This document shows, in pieces, positions 17,128-25,094 of a stretch of DNA of 64,000 nucleotides. Location of the stretch: positions 152,747 to 216,746 of the forward strand of contig NZ_FOET01000009.1 of assembly GCF_900110735.1 (NCBI RefSeq), read 5' to 3'. This DNA comes from Streptomyces radiopugnans (GTDB lineage: Bacteria > Actinomycetota > Actinomycetes > Streptomycetales > Streptomycetaceae). Position 1 is the first letter of the stretch. Every line of letters starts with the position of its first letter. Both the position numbers and the translations under genes were made by a program. The notes beneath the pieces were generated by a model. It ran no database searches, had not been told where the DNA came from, and saw only the letters and a list, made by a program, of their open reading frames with translations.

Positions 17128-17532
17128 ATGCCTCCGAAGGGCCGTACGGCCGGCGCCAAGAAGGTGCGCCGCAAGGAGAAGAAGAACGTCGCCCACGGGC
17201 ACGCTCACATCAAGAGCACGTTCAACAACACCATCGTTTCCATCACCGACCCCACCGGCAACGTGATTTCCTGGGCTTCCGCCGGTCACGTGGGCTTCAA
17301 GGGTTCGCGCAAGTCGACGCCGTTCGCCGCGCAGATGGCCGCCGAGTCGGCCGCCCGGCGTGCGCAGGAGCACGGCATGCGCAAGGTCGACGTGTTCGTC
17401 AAGGGTCCCGGCTCCGGCCGTGAGACCGCGATCCGCTCCCTCCAGGCCACCGGCCTCGAGGTGGGTTCGATCCAGGACGTCACCCCGACCCCGCACAACG
17501 GCTGCCGCCCGCCGAAGCGTCGCCGCGTCTGA
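17128..17532 (+). CDS. rpsK: 30S ribosomal protein S11
   Basis: S11 (134 residues) lies on the 30S platform near the Shine-Dalgarno helix. The core HIKSTFNNTIVSITDPTGN (about residues 28-46) and the C-terminal PTPHNGCRPPKRRRV are intact. The ATG follows TAGGAGTATTTTTCT, a good site with an unusually T-rich spacer. Confidence 0.98.
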   Translation: MPPKGRTAGAKKVRRKEKKNVAHGHAHIKSTFNNTIVSITDPTGNVISWASAGHVGFKGSRKSTPFAAQMAAESAARRAQEHGMRKVDVFVKGPGSGRETAIRSLQATGLEVGSIQDVTPTPHNGCRPPKRRRV

Positions 17533-17559
17533 TCCAGCTGAAGTAGGAGATACACGAAC

Positions 17560-18186
17560 ATGGCGCGTTACACCGGGGCCGACTGCAAGCGTTGCCGTCG
17601 GGAGAAGCAGAAGCTCTTCCTCAAGGGAGCCAAGTGCGAGAGCGCGAAGTGCCCGATCGAGATCCGTCCTTACCCCCCGGGTGAGCACGGACGCGGGCGC
17701 ACCAAGGACAGCGAGTACCTGCTGCAGAAGCGTGAGAAGCAGAAGGCCGCCCGCATCTACGGTGTCCTCGAGAAGCAGTTCCGCGGTTACTTCAACGAGG
17801 CCAACCGCAAGCAGGGCAAGACGGGCGAGAACCTGCTCCAGATCCTGGAGTCCCGTCTGGACAACGTGGTCTACCGGGCCGGCTTCGCCAAGTCCCGCGA
17901 CCACGCCCGTCAGCTCGTCCGCCACGGGCACATCACGGTGAACGGCCGCAAGACCGACATCCCGTCGGCCCGCGTCGTTCCCAACGACATCGTCGAGGTC
18001 CGCGAGTCCTCCCGCAACCTGACCCCCTTCCAGGTGGCGCAGGCGGAGGCCGGGGACAAGACCGTGCCCGCGTGGCTCGAGGCCATCCCGTCGAAGATGC
18101 GGATCCTCGTCCACTCGCTGCCCGAGCGCCAGGTGATCGACACCCAGGTGCAGGAGCAGCTGATCGTCGAGCTGTACTCCAAGTAA
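17560..18186 (+). CDS. rpsD: 30S ribosomal protein S4, zinc-binding type
   Basis: S4 (208 residues) nucleates 30S assembly. The N-terminal zinc site has C9, C12, C26 and C31. The S4 RNA-binding domain begins near LESRLDNVVYRAGFAKSRDHA (about residues 93-113). In E. coli S4 represses the alpha operon; here a large hairpin separates it from rpoA. Confidence 0.97.
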   Translation: MARYTGADCKRCRREKQKLFLKGAKCESAKCPIEIRPYPPGEHGRGRTKDSEYLLQKREKQKAARIYGVLEKQFRGYFNEANRKQGKTGENLLQILESRLDNVVYRAGFAKSRDHARQLVRHGHITVNGRKTDIPSARVVPNDIVEVRESSRNLTPFQVAQAEAGDKTVPAWLEAIPSKMRILVHSLPERQVIDTQVQEQLIVELYSK

Positions 18187-18208
18187 TCCGGAGTACCGGC
18201 TCACGGTC

Positions 18209-18244
18209 ACGGGCGGTGCGGCCCGCACGGGCCGCACCGCCCGT
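18209..18244 (+). terminator. Perfect 16-bp hairpin between rpsD and rpoA
   Basis: The arms 18209-18224 and 18229-18244 are perfectly complementary with a GCAC loop. A second perfect 7-bp hairpin follows at 18261-18278 (ACCGGGC/GCCCGGT, loop TCCC). Together they could terminate or attenuate transcription before rpoA, allowing separate setting of RNA polymerase alpha level. TAGACG near 18255 could be part of a weak promoter. Confidence 0.65.
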
Positions 18245-18323
18245 ACCCTTGCAGTAGACGACCGGGCTCCCGCCCGGTGCTCGGCATCAAATAGCGGTTG
18301 CCGAAGACTGGAGGCACATCCCC

Positions 18324-19346
18324 ATGCTGATCGCTCAGCGCCCCTCACTGACCGAAGAGGTCGTGGACGAGTTCCGTTCCCGGTTCGTGATCGAACCGCT
18401 GGAGCCGGGTTTCGGCTACACCCTCGGAAACTCCCTGCGCCGCACGCTCCTGTCCTCGATCCCCGGTGCTGCCGTGACCAGCATCCGGATCGACGGCGTC
18501 CTGCACGAGTTCACCACCGTGCCGGGCGTCAAGGAGGACGTCACCGACCTGATCCTCAACATCAAGAGCCTGGTCGTCTCCTCGGAGCACGACGAGCCGG
18601 TCGTGATGTACCTGCGCAAGCAGGGCCCGGGTCTGGTCACCGCCGCCGACATCGCCCCGCCGGCCGGTGTCGAGGTGCACAACCCCGACCTGGTCCTCGC
18701 CACGCTGAACGGCAAGGGGAAGCTGGAGATGGAGCTGACCGTCGAGCGCGGTCGCGGCTACGTCTCCGCCGTGCAGAACAAGCAGGCCGGCCAGGAGATC
18801 GGCCGCATCCCGGTCGACTCCATCTACTCGCCGGTCCTCAAGGTCACCTACAAGGTCGAGGCGACCCGTGTCGAGCAGCGCACCGACTTCGACAAGCTGA
18901 TCGTCGACGTCGAGACCAAGGAGTCCATGCGCCCGCGCGACGCCATGGCCTCCGCCGGCAAGACCCTGGTCGAGCTGTTCGGCCTGGCCCGTGAGCTGAA
19001 CGTCGACGCCGAGGGCATCGACATGGGCCCGTCCCCGACGGACGCCGCGCTCGCCGCCGACCTGGCCCTGCCGATCGAGGAGCTGGAGCTGACCGTCCGC
19101 TCCTACAACTGCCTCAAGCGCGAGGGCATCCACTCGGTGGGCGAGCTGGTGGCCCGCTCCGAGGCGGACCTGCTCGACATCCGCAACTTCGGCGCCAAGT
19201 CGATCGACGAGGTCAAGGCGAAGCTGGCCGGCATGGGCCTGACCCTCAAGGACAGCCCGCCCGGATTCGACCCGACCGCCGCCGCGGACGCCTTCGGCGC
19301 CGACGACGACGCGGACTCCGGTTTCGTCGAGACCGAGCAGTACTGA
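18324..19346 (+). CDS. rpoA: RNA polymerase alpha subunit
   Basis: Alpha (340 residues) dimerises to start RNA polymerase assembly. The N-terminal domain includes LEPGFGYTLGNSLRRTLLSS (about residues 28-47), the dimer and beta-contact region. A linker near residues 225-245 leads to the C-terminal domain (IEELELTVRSYNCLKREGI, then RNFGAKSIDEVK) that contacts UP elements and activators. An acidic Ala/Asp tail ends the protein. CTGGAGGC precedes the ATG. Confidence 0.98.
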   Translation: MLIAQRPSLTEEVVDEFRSRFVIEPLEPGFGYTLGNSLRRTLLSSIPGAAVTSIRIDGVLHEFTTVPGVKEDVTDLILNIKSLVVSSEHDEPVVMYLRKQGPGLVTAADIAPPAGVEVHNPDLVLATLNGKGKLEMELTVERGRGYVSAVQNKQAGQEIGRIPVDSIYSPVLKVTYKVEATRVEQRTDFDKLIVDVETKESMRPRDAMASAGKTLVELFGLARELNVDAEGIDMGPSPTDAALAADLALPIEELELTVRSYNCLKREGIHSVGELVARSEADLLDIRNFGAKSIDEVKAKLAGMGLTLKDSPPGFDPTAAADAFGADDDADSGFVETEQY

Positions 19347-19434
19347 CCGGCACCGAGCGGTACTGACGCCGGTCCCCACCGGCATCCCGACCGGGCGCGG
19401 CACCCGCCCGCGCCCGGTCGGCCCACGCTTTCCG

Positions 19435-19458
19435 GAGCGTACGACCGAGCGTACGACC
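19435..19458 (+). repeat. Tandem 12-bp repeat upstream of rplQ
   Basis: GAGCGTACGACC occurs twice head to tail (19435-19446 and 19447-19458) in the 206-bp spacer between rpoA and rplQ. It could be a pair of protein-binding sites or a simple replication duplication. Confidence 0.6.
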
Positions 19459-19552
19459 GCGGTCGCGCGCCCCGGCTCCGGCGGGCACAAGCCCGTACGG
19501 ACACTGACACCGGTACCTGATACGGCCGGTGCAGACATCGAGGAGAAGAACC

Positions 19553-20116
19553 ATGCCGAAGCCCACCAAGGGCGCCCGCCTCGGCGGCGGCGCCGCGCAC
19601 GAGAAGGCCATGCTGGCGAACCTCGCCACCGCCCTCTTCGAGCACGGCCGCATCACCACCACCGAGGCCAAGGCCCGCCGCCTGCGCCCGGTGGCCGAGC
19701 GTCTGATCACCAAGGCGAAGAAGGGCGACCTTCACAACCGCCGCCAGGTGATGCGGACGATCCTCGACAAGAGCGTCGTGCACACGCTCTTCACCGAGAT
19801 CGGCCCGCGCTACGAGAACCGCCCCGGCGGTTACACCCGCATCACCAAGATCGGCAACCGCCGCGGCGACAACGCGCCCATGGCGGTCATCGAGCTGGTG
19901 GAGGCCCTGACGGTGCAGCAGGAGGCCGTCGGCGAGGCCGAGGCCGCCACGAAGCGCTCCGCCAAGGACGCCGCGGGCGACGAGGCCCTGAAGGACCTCA
20001 AGAAGGACGAGGCCGCCGGCGAGTCCGAGGCCCCGGCCGAGGAGAAGTCCGAGGCCTCCGAGACCGAGGCCGCCGGTGAGTCCGAGGCTCCGGCCGAGGA
20101 GAAGAAGGACGCCTGA
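19553..20116 (+). CDS. rplQ: 50S ribosomal protein L17 with long acidic tail
   Basis: This predicts 187 residues. The L17 domain covers about residues 1-125 (MPKPTKGARLGGGAAHEKAM, then NRPGGYTRITKIGNRRGDNA). The remaining 60 or so residues are a Glu/Ala/Lys-rich tail not needed for the fold, containing the 12-residue unit AAGESEAPAEEK twice. Bacterial L17 is usually near 120-130 residues; long tails occur in actinobacteria. The ATG at 19553 follows GAGGAGAAG. Confidence 0.97.
   Translation: MPKPTKGARLGGGAAHEKAMLANLATALFEHGRITTTEAKARRLRPVAERLITKAKKGDLHNRRQVMRTILDKSVVHTLFTEIGPRYENRPGGYTRITKIGNRRGDNAPMAVIELVEALTVQQEAVGEAEAATKRSAKDAAGDEALKDLKKDEAAGESEAPAEEKSEASETEAAGESEAPAEEKKDA
20012..20104 (+). 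repeat. Duplicated 36-bp unit in the rplQ tail
   Basis: Bases 20012-20047 and 20069-20104 encode the same 12 residues, AAGESEAPAEEK, with two silent third-base differences. This is a coding duplication inside the low-complexity tail of L17. Confidence 0.8.
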
Positions 20117-20152
20117 GGCGCTCCTTCCGCTCCGGGGCACCCGGAGCACGAC

Positions 20153-20192
20153 GCGGCGGACCCGCCTCCCCTCCCGGGAGCGGGTCCGCCGC
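20153..20192 (+). terminator. Hairpin terminator after rplQ
   Basis: GCGGCGGACCCGC (20153-20165) pairs with 20180-20192, a perfect 13-bp stem around a 14-base loop that can itself pair partly. It lies 36 bp after the rplQ stop and 30 bp before the truA start, so truA expression may depend on read-through. Confidence 0.65.
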
Positions 20193-20222
20193 CGTTCAGG
20201 CGCTTTCCGAGAGGATCACGGT

Positions 20223-21092
20223 GTGAGCGACGAGGTGGAGCCCGGGTACGTACGGGTCCGGCTGGACCTGTCGTACGACGGCAGGGAGTTCTCCGGCTGG
20301 GCGCGGCAGCGCGGGCGGCGCACCGTGCAGGGCGAGCTGGAGGACGCGCTGCGGGTGGTGACCCGCTCGGAGGAGGTCTTCGAGCTGACGGTCGCCGGCC
20401 GCACCGACGCGGGCGTCCACGCCCGCGGCCAGGTGGCGCACGTCGATCTGCCCGCGGCGCTGTGGGAGGCGCACCGGGAGCGGCTGCTGCGCCGGCTGGC
20501 CGGGCGGCTGCCGCACGACGTACGGGTGCACCGCGTCGGTGAGGCCCCGCCCCACTTCAACGCGCGCTTCTCGGCGGTCTGGCGGCGCTACGCCTACCGC
20601 GTCTGCGACCACCCGGGAGGGGTGGACCCGCTCCAGCGCGGCCACGTCCTGTGGCACGACTGGCCGCTGGACGTGGAGGCCATGAACGAGGCGGCCGAAC
20701 GGCTGCTGGGGGAGCACGACTTCGCCGCCTACTGCAAGCGGCGCGAGGGCGCGACGACCATACGGACGCTCAGGGAGCTGAACTGGCGGCGCCGCCCCGA
20801 CGGCATCGTGGAGGCCCGGGTGGTCGCCGACGCCTTCTGCCACAACATGGTGCGCTCGCTGGTGGGCGCGCTGCTCTTCGTCGGTGACGGCCACCGTCCG
20901 CCGTCGTGGCCGGGGCGGGTGCTGGCGGCCGGGGTGCGGGACTCGGCGGTGCACGTGGTTCGGCCGCACGGGCTGACGCTGGAGGAGGTCGGCTACCCGG
21001 CCGACGAGATGCTGGCCGCGCGCAACGCCGAGGCGCGCAACCGCCGCACCCTCCCGGCCGCCGGTGCGGTGGCCGGGGCGGGGTGCTGCTGA
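20223..21092 (+). CDS. truA: tRNA pseudouridine synthase A (positions 38-40)
   Basis: TruA (289 residues) converts uridines 38-40 of the tRNA anticodon arm to pseudouridine. The catalytic aspartate lies in AGRTDAGVHARGQ (about residues 56-68). The GTG start at 20223 follows GAGAGGA. The frame continues upstream into rplQ but that is not coding. The C-terminal 20 residues are a low-complexity Ala/Gly tail. Position after rplQ is conserved in many bacteria. Confidence 0.95.
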   Translation: MSDEVEPGYVRVRLDLSYDGREFSGWARQRGRRTVQGELEDALRVVTRSEEVFELTVAGRTDAGVHARGQVAHVDLPAALWEAHRERLLRRLAGRLPHDVRVHRVGEAPPHFNARFSAVWRRYAYRVCDHPGGVDPLQRGHVLWHDWPLDVEAMNEAAERLLGEHDFAAYCKRREGATTIRTLRELNWRRRPDGIVEARVVADAFCHNMVRSLVGALLFVGDGHRPPSWPGRVLAAGVRDSAVHVVRPHGLTLEEVGYPADEMLAARNAEARNRRTLPAAGAVAGAGCC

Positions 21093-21194
21093 CGGGTCGG
21101 CCGGTTCCGGTGGGCAACCACCGCCGCCGCTCGGTCGTCCAGTAGTCGGGCCCGCGCCGTGCGGGCCCGTCGACCACTGATGACGGAGCATCCA

Positions 21195-22118
21195 TTGAGA
21201 CTTCGCACAAGGGGGATCCGCAGGGCGGGCGTGGTGCTGGCGGCCGCCGGCGCCGTACTCCTCGCGGGCCCGACGGCGGCGCCCGCCCAGGCGGCCGGGG
21301 GACCGTCCGGGATAGCCGCCAAGGGCGCCTTCCTGCTGGACAGCGGTCCCAACAAGACCCTGTGGGGCAAGGGTGCCGACACCCGGCGCGAGATGGCCAG
21401 CACGACCAAGATCATGGCCGCGGCGGTCGTGGTGACCACCAAGGGCGTCGACCTGGACCGCAAGGTCACGGTCAAGAAGGCCTACCGCGACTACGTGACC
21501 AGGTACGGGGCCAGCACCGCGGACCTGAAGACGGGCGACAAGCTCACGGTGCGCCAGCTGCTGTACGGGATGATGCTGCCCTCCGGCTGCGACGCGGCGT
21601 ACGCGCTGGCGGACACCTTCGGCAGCGGGAGCACGGTGGCCGCCCGCACCAAGTCGTTCATCTCCAAGATGAACAAGAAGGCCGCCGACCTGGGGATGAA
21701 GAACACGAAGTTCGACTCCTTCGACGGCATCTCCAAGAGCGGCGAGAACTACTCGACCCCCCGCGACATGGCGAAGCTGGCGCGGCACGCGCTGGCGAAC
21801 TCCACGTTCAAGACGGTGGTCAAGGCGACCAAGACCGTCCAGAAGGCGACCAACGGGCGCACGTACACCTGGTACAACACCAACAAGCTGCTCGGCTCGT
21901 ACAAGGGCGTGATCGGCATCAAGACCGGTACGGGCTCCAAGGCCGGCCCCTGCCTGGTCTTCGCGGCGACGCGTGACAAGCGCACGGTCGTCGGCGTGGT
22001 ACTCAACAGCTCCGACCGGTACCGGGACGCGACGAGGATGCTCGACTGGTCCTTCAAGCAGAAGACGGCCACCAAGGTGACCCTGCGCACGCTCCCGCCG
22101 GGGGCCCAGCGGGACTGA
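21195..22118 (+). CDS. K15-type D-alanyl-D-alanine peptidase (low-mass PBP)
   Basis: This is a secreted serine peptidase acting on peptidoglycan stem peptides. It has a basic n-region, hydrophobic core and AQA-like cleavage site near residue 34. The catalytic motifs are S69-T-T-K72, S130-G-C132 and K243-T-G. The second motif has Cys where most penicillin-binding proteins have Asn; the same SGC is known in the Streptomyces K15 DD-transpeptidase, so this is probably its relative. The TTG at 21195 has a well-placed GGAG; ATG at 21180 (5 residues longer) lacks one. It stands alone between truA and a convergent gene. Confidence 0.88.
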   Translation: MRLRTRGIRRAGVVLAAAGAVLLAGPTAAPAQAAGGPSGIAAKGAFLLDSGPNKTLWGKGADTRREMASTTKIMAAAVVVTTKGVDLDRKVTVKKAYRDYVTRYGASTADLKTGDKLTVRQLLYGMMLPSGCDAAYALADTFGSGSTVAARTKSFISKMNKKAADLGMKNTKFDSFDGISKSGENYSTPRDMAKLARHALANSTFKTVVKATKTVQKATNGRTYTWYNTNKLLGSYKGVIGIKTGTGSKAGPCLVFAATRDKRTVVGVVLNSSDRYRDATRMLDWSFKQKTATKVTLRTLPPGAQRD

Positions 22119-22138
22119 CGTCGCGGGACTGACGTCCC

Positions 22139-22171
22139 CGTGCCGCCCCGGGACGGGCCCGGGGCGGCACG
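22139..22171. terminator. Bidirectional terminator hairpin
   Basis: CGTGCCGCCCCGGG (22139-22152) pairs perfectly over 14 bp with 22158-22171, loop ACGGG. It lies between the convergent DD-peptidase gene and the minus-strand membrane-protein gene and can serve both. Confidence 0.75.
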
Positions 22172-22179
22172 GCGTTCCG

Positions 22180-23109
22180 TCAGCCGCCCGTGACCGAGGC
22201 CGCCGCCTGCTCCCGGCCGCGCTCGAGGATGCGGGCGAAGGCGAAGTCGGCGGCGTCCAGCCCGGCCCGGCGGGCGGCGGTCTCGGAGGCGGTGACGTCC
22301 TTGCCGCTGGTGTAGCCGGAGATGGTGAAGTACGCGTAGCGGCCCAGCGCGTTGGCGGAGGTGCGGCACGTCACGCCGCCCCGGCAGAAGGTGGGCACGC
22401 CCGATCCGGGCAGCGAGGCGACGTTGGGCCGGGACTGCTCCTTGGCCTTCCGCGCGGCCCCGGCGTCGTCGAAGACCGCGACGCCGACGGTGACCGCCAC
22501 CCCCTCGCGCATGTACGTCACCCGGATCAGCTCGCGGCAGCCGTTGCCCGTCAGCACCGCGCCGAGCGCGCCCTGGGTGCCGGACGCGCAGCTCTCGGTG
22601 GAGGCCGTGGCGCCCTTGTCGTAGGTGCGGCCGTTGGCCTTCATCGAGTCGCCGGGGAAGAGCGTGTCCGCGCCGAGCGGGGCGGTGTCCTTCTCGGCGC
22701 TGGAGAGGAAGTTCCGCGGGTCCGGCGGCGGGGGAGGGGGCTCGGAGGAGAAGGTGGGCTCAGGCTGCTCCGGTCCGGGCGGCGCCTCGGCGGCCGACGG
22801 CGTCGGGGAGTTCGAGGAGGAGGCGGCGGCGGAGGGTCCGGAGCCCGAGCCGCCCTCGTTGACGACGGCGACCGCCACGATCGCGGCGACGACGGCCGTG
22901 GCCACCGCCCCGCCGCCGATCACCAGCCAGCGGCGGCGCCGGGCGCGGGCGCGCTCGCTCCGCTCGGCCAGCGCCGCCCAGTCCGGTGTGGACGGGTCCG
23001 ACGGCCCGGGTGGTCCTGAAGGCCCCGGCCGTCCGAACGGCCCCGGCGGGCCGGACGGCCCCGACGGTCCTCCCGGGCCCCAGCCCGGTCCCCCCTGCCC
23101 AAAGCTCAT
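22180..23109 (-). CDS. Pro/Gly-rich single-pass membrane protein, unknown function
   Basis: This predicts 309 residues. It has a Gly/Pro-rich cytoplasmic N terminus (about 45 residues), an RARRRRW basic stop-transfer block, one membrane helix (about residues 62-82), a Ser/Pro-rich linker, and an extracellular domain of about 170 residues with four cysteines (in ESCASG, GNGCREL, TFCRGG and TCRTS) that could form two disulfides. I do not recognise a named family. An in-frame ATG at 23118 would add three residues; neither has a strong ribosome-binding site. It diverges from the ABC-F gene, whose start is only 55 bp away. Confidence 0.75.
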   Translation of the reverse strand: MSFGQGGPGWGPGGPSGPSGPPGPFGRPGPSGPPGPSDPSTPDWAALAERSERARARRRRWLVIGGGAVATAVVAAIVAVAVVNEGGSGSGPSAAASSSNSPTPSAAEAPPGPEQPEPTFSSEPPPPPPDPRNFLSSAEKDTAPLGADTLFPGDSMKANGRTYDKGATASTESCASGTQGALGAVLTGNGCRELIRVTYMREGVAVTVGVAVFDDAGAARKAKEQSRPNVASLPGSGVPTFCRGGVTCRTSANALGRYAYFTISGYTSGKDVTASETAARRAGLDAADFAFARILERGREQAAASVTGG

Positions 23110-23163
23110 GCCCCGCATCTTATTCGCTTGCCGCGGGGCCGTCGGCGCGGTCACAGTCGGGGG

Positions 23164-24843
23164 ATGGGACACGTCGAGGCCGCGCACCTGGAGTACTACC
23201 TGCCCGACGGGAGGGTGCTGCTGGGCGACGTCTCGTTCCGGGTGGGGGAGGGCTCGGTGGTGGCCCTGGTGGGCGCCAACGGGGCCGGGAAGACGACGCT
23301 GCTGCGGCTGATCGCCGGTGAGCTGAAGCCGCACGGCGGCACGGTGACCGTCGGCGGCGGGCTCGGGGTGATGCCGCAGTTCGTGGGCTCGGTGCGGGAC
23401 GAGCGTACGGTGCGCGATCTGCTGGTGTCGGTGTCCCGGCCGCGTGTGCGGGAAGCGGCGCGGGCGGTGGACGCCGCCGAGCTGAAGATCATGGAGGTCG
23501 ACGACGAGGCCGCCCAGATGGCGTACGCGCAGGCCCTCGCGGACTGGGCGGAGGCCGGCGGCTACGAGGCCGAGACCGCCTGGGACGTGTGCACCACCGC
23601 CGCGCTCGGCGTCCCCTACGACAAGGCGCAGTGGCGGCAGGTGCGGACCCTGTCGGGCGGCGAGCAGAAACGGCTGGTGCTGGAGGCGCTGCTGCGCGGC
23701 CCGGACGAGGTGCTGCTGCTGGACGAACCGGACAACTACCTGGACGTCCCCGGCAAGCGCTGGCTGGAGGAGCGGCTGGGCGAGACCCGCAAGACGGTCC
23801 TGTTCGTCTCCCACGACCGGGAGCTGCTGGCGCGGGCGGCACAGAAGATCGTCAGCGTGGAGCCGGGCCCGGCCGGATCGGACGTGTGGGTGCACGGTGG
23901 CGGCTTCGCCACCTACCACCAGGCCCGCAAGGAGCGCTTCGCCCGCTTCGAGGAGCTGCGGCGGCGCTGGGACGAGCAGCACGCGCAGCTGAGGAAACTG
24001 GTGAACACCCTCAAGCAGAAGGCCGCCTACAACGACGGGCTGGCCTCCCGGCTCCAGGCGGCCCGCACCCGGCTGCGGAAGTTCGAGGAGGCGGGCCCTC
24101 CGCAGGAGCCGCCGCGCGAGCAGGACATCCGGATGCGGCTGCGCGGCGGACGCACCGGGGTGCGGGCGGTCACCTGCTCCGGGCTGGAGCTGACCGGGCT
24201 GATGAAACCCTTCGACCTGGAGGTCTTCTACGGCGAGCGGGTCGCGGTGCTCGGTTCGAACGGGTCGGGCAAGTCGCACTTCCTGCGGCTGCTGGCCGGC
24301 GGTGACGTCGCCCACACCGGCGAGTGGAAGCTGGGCGCGCGGGTGGTGCCGGGCCACTTCGCCCAGACGCACGCCCGGCTACCGCCGGGAGGTGCCCCCA
24401 TCCACCCGGAGCCGGAGGGCCGCACCCTGCTGGACGTCCTGTGGACCGAGCACGCGAAGGACCGGGGCGCGGCGATGTCCGCGCTGCGCCGCTACGAGCT
24501 GGACCGCCAGGCGGAGCAGCCCTTCGGGAAGCTCTCGGGCGGCCAGCAGGCCCGCTTCCAGATCCTGCTGCTGGAGCTGGCCGGATCGACGGCGCTGCTG
24601 CTGGACGAGCCGACCGACAACCTGGACCTGGAGAGCGCCGAGGCGCTCCAGCAGGGGCTGGAGGCGTACGAGGGGACGGTGCTGGCGGTGACGCACGACC
24701 GCTGGTTCGCCCGCTCCTTCGACCGCTTCCTGGTCTTCGGCGCGGACGGCAGGGTGCGGGAGGCGCCGGAGCCCATGGGGGCACCTCCCATGCCCGGAGG
24801 GCCATGGGGGAGGGGCGAGGGGCGGGTGGCGCGGGCGCGCTGA
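23164..24843 (+). CDS. ABC-F family ATPase
   Basis: This predicts a 559-residue protein with two ABC domains and no membrane segments, as in the ABC-F group that acts on ribosomes. The first domain has GANGAGKT, LSGGEQKR and LLLDEPDNYLD; the second has GSNGSGKS, LSGGQQAR and LLLDEPTDNLD. The charged linker between them contains coiled-coil-like sequence (about residues 255-310). Function could be translation-factor-like or ribosome protection against an antibiotic; the sequence alone does not decide. Two inverted copies of a 15-base word interrupt the otherwise family-like sequence (PPGGAPIHPEP in domain 2, and the C-terminal tail). Confidence 0.9.
   Translation: MGHVEAAHLEYYLPDGRVLLGDVSFRVGEGSVVALVGANGAGKTTLLRLIAGELKPHGGTVTVGGGLGVMPQFVGSVRDERTVRDLLVSVSRPRVREAARAVDAAELKIMEVDDEAAQMAYAQALADWAEAGGYEAETAWDVCTTAALGVPYDKAQWRQVRTLSGGEQKRLVLEALLRGPDEVLLLDEPDNYLDVPGKRWLEERLGETRKTVLFVSHDRELLARAAQKIVSVEPGPAGSDVWVHGGGFATYHQARKERFARFEELRRRWDEQHAQLRKLVNTLKQKAAYNDGLASRLQAARTRLRKFEEAGPPQEPPREQDIRMRLRGGRTGVRAVTCSGLELTGLMKPFDLEVFYGERVAVLGSNGSGKSHFLRLLAGGDVAHTGEWKLGARVVPGHFAQTHARLPPGGAPIHPEPEGRTLLDVLWTEHAKDRGAAMSALRRYELDRQAEQPFGKLSGGQQARFQILLLELAGSTALLLDEPTDNLDLESAEALQQGLEAYEGTVLAVTHDRWFARSFDRFLVFGADGRVREAPEPMGAPPMPGGPWGRGEGRVARAR
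24387..24789. repeat. Inverted pair of a 15-base word inside the ABC-F gene
   Basis: GGGAGGTGCCCCCAT at 24387-24401 reappears as its reverse complement, ATGGGGGCACCTCCC, at 24775-24789. Both encode Pro/Gly-rich insertions not expected in an ATPase domain, so they look like short repeat elements that have entered the gene in frame. Confidence 0.6.
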
Positions 24844-24886
24844 GGGGGTTCGCGGGAGGGCGCGGGGGCGCTCGGCGAGGGGCGTT

Positions 24887-24916
24887 TTGACCCATGCGGA
24901 GGACGGCCGGTATCCT
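24887..24916 (+). promoter_or_regulatory. rplM-rpsI promoter
   Basis: TTGACC (24887-24892), an 18-bp spacer, then TATCCT (24911-24916) is a very good match to the vegetative (HrdB-type) promoter of streptomycetes. It would give a leader of about 170 nt before rplM. Confidence 0.8.
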
Positions 24917-24922
24917 GCTGGT

Positions 24923-25094
24923 TCGTTGTGCGTATTGGCTTGCTCGTTCTCACGTGAGAGGCCGCTACGCCTGGTCCACCAGGACGATGACCAGCGACCC
25001 GCATCGGCTTGCGTCACCGGCGCGAGGTCAGGGCTGTCGTGATCTCCGGTGACCTTGTCAGGAAACACTCACTGAAGAAGCGAAGGCTACGACC
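24923..25094 (+). promoter_or_regulatory. Structured rplM leader
   Basis: The presumed leader contains a 12-bp perfect palindrome TCTCACGTGAGA (24948-24959), a CCTGGT/ACCAGG repeat (24970-24983), and a perfect 8-bp long-range pairing, GTCACCGG (25013-25020) with CCGGTGAC (25046-25053). This is more structure than a plain leader needs and may be an autogenous control site for L13 or S9. Confidence 0.45.

Noticed and set aside
20076..20222. Longer TruA start inside rplQ
   Set aside because: The GTG at 20223 has a good ribosome-binding site and gives the expected N terminus; the extension would cross the terminator hairpin.
23119..24372. Upstream extension of the minus-strand membrane-protein gene to 730 codons
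   Set aside because: It lies antisense to the ABC-F gene; the supported protein begins at 23109 or 23118.
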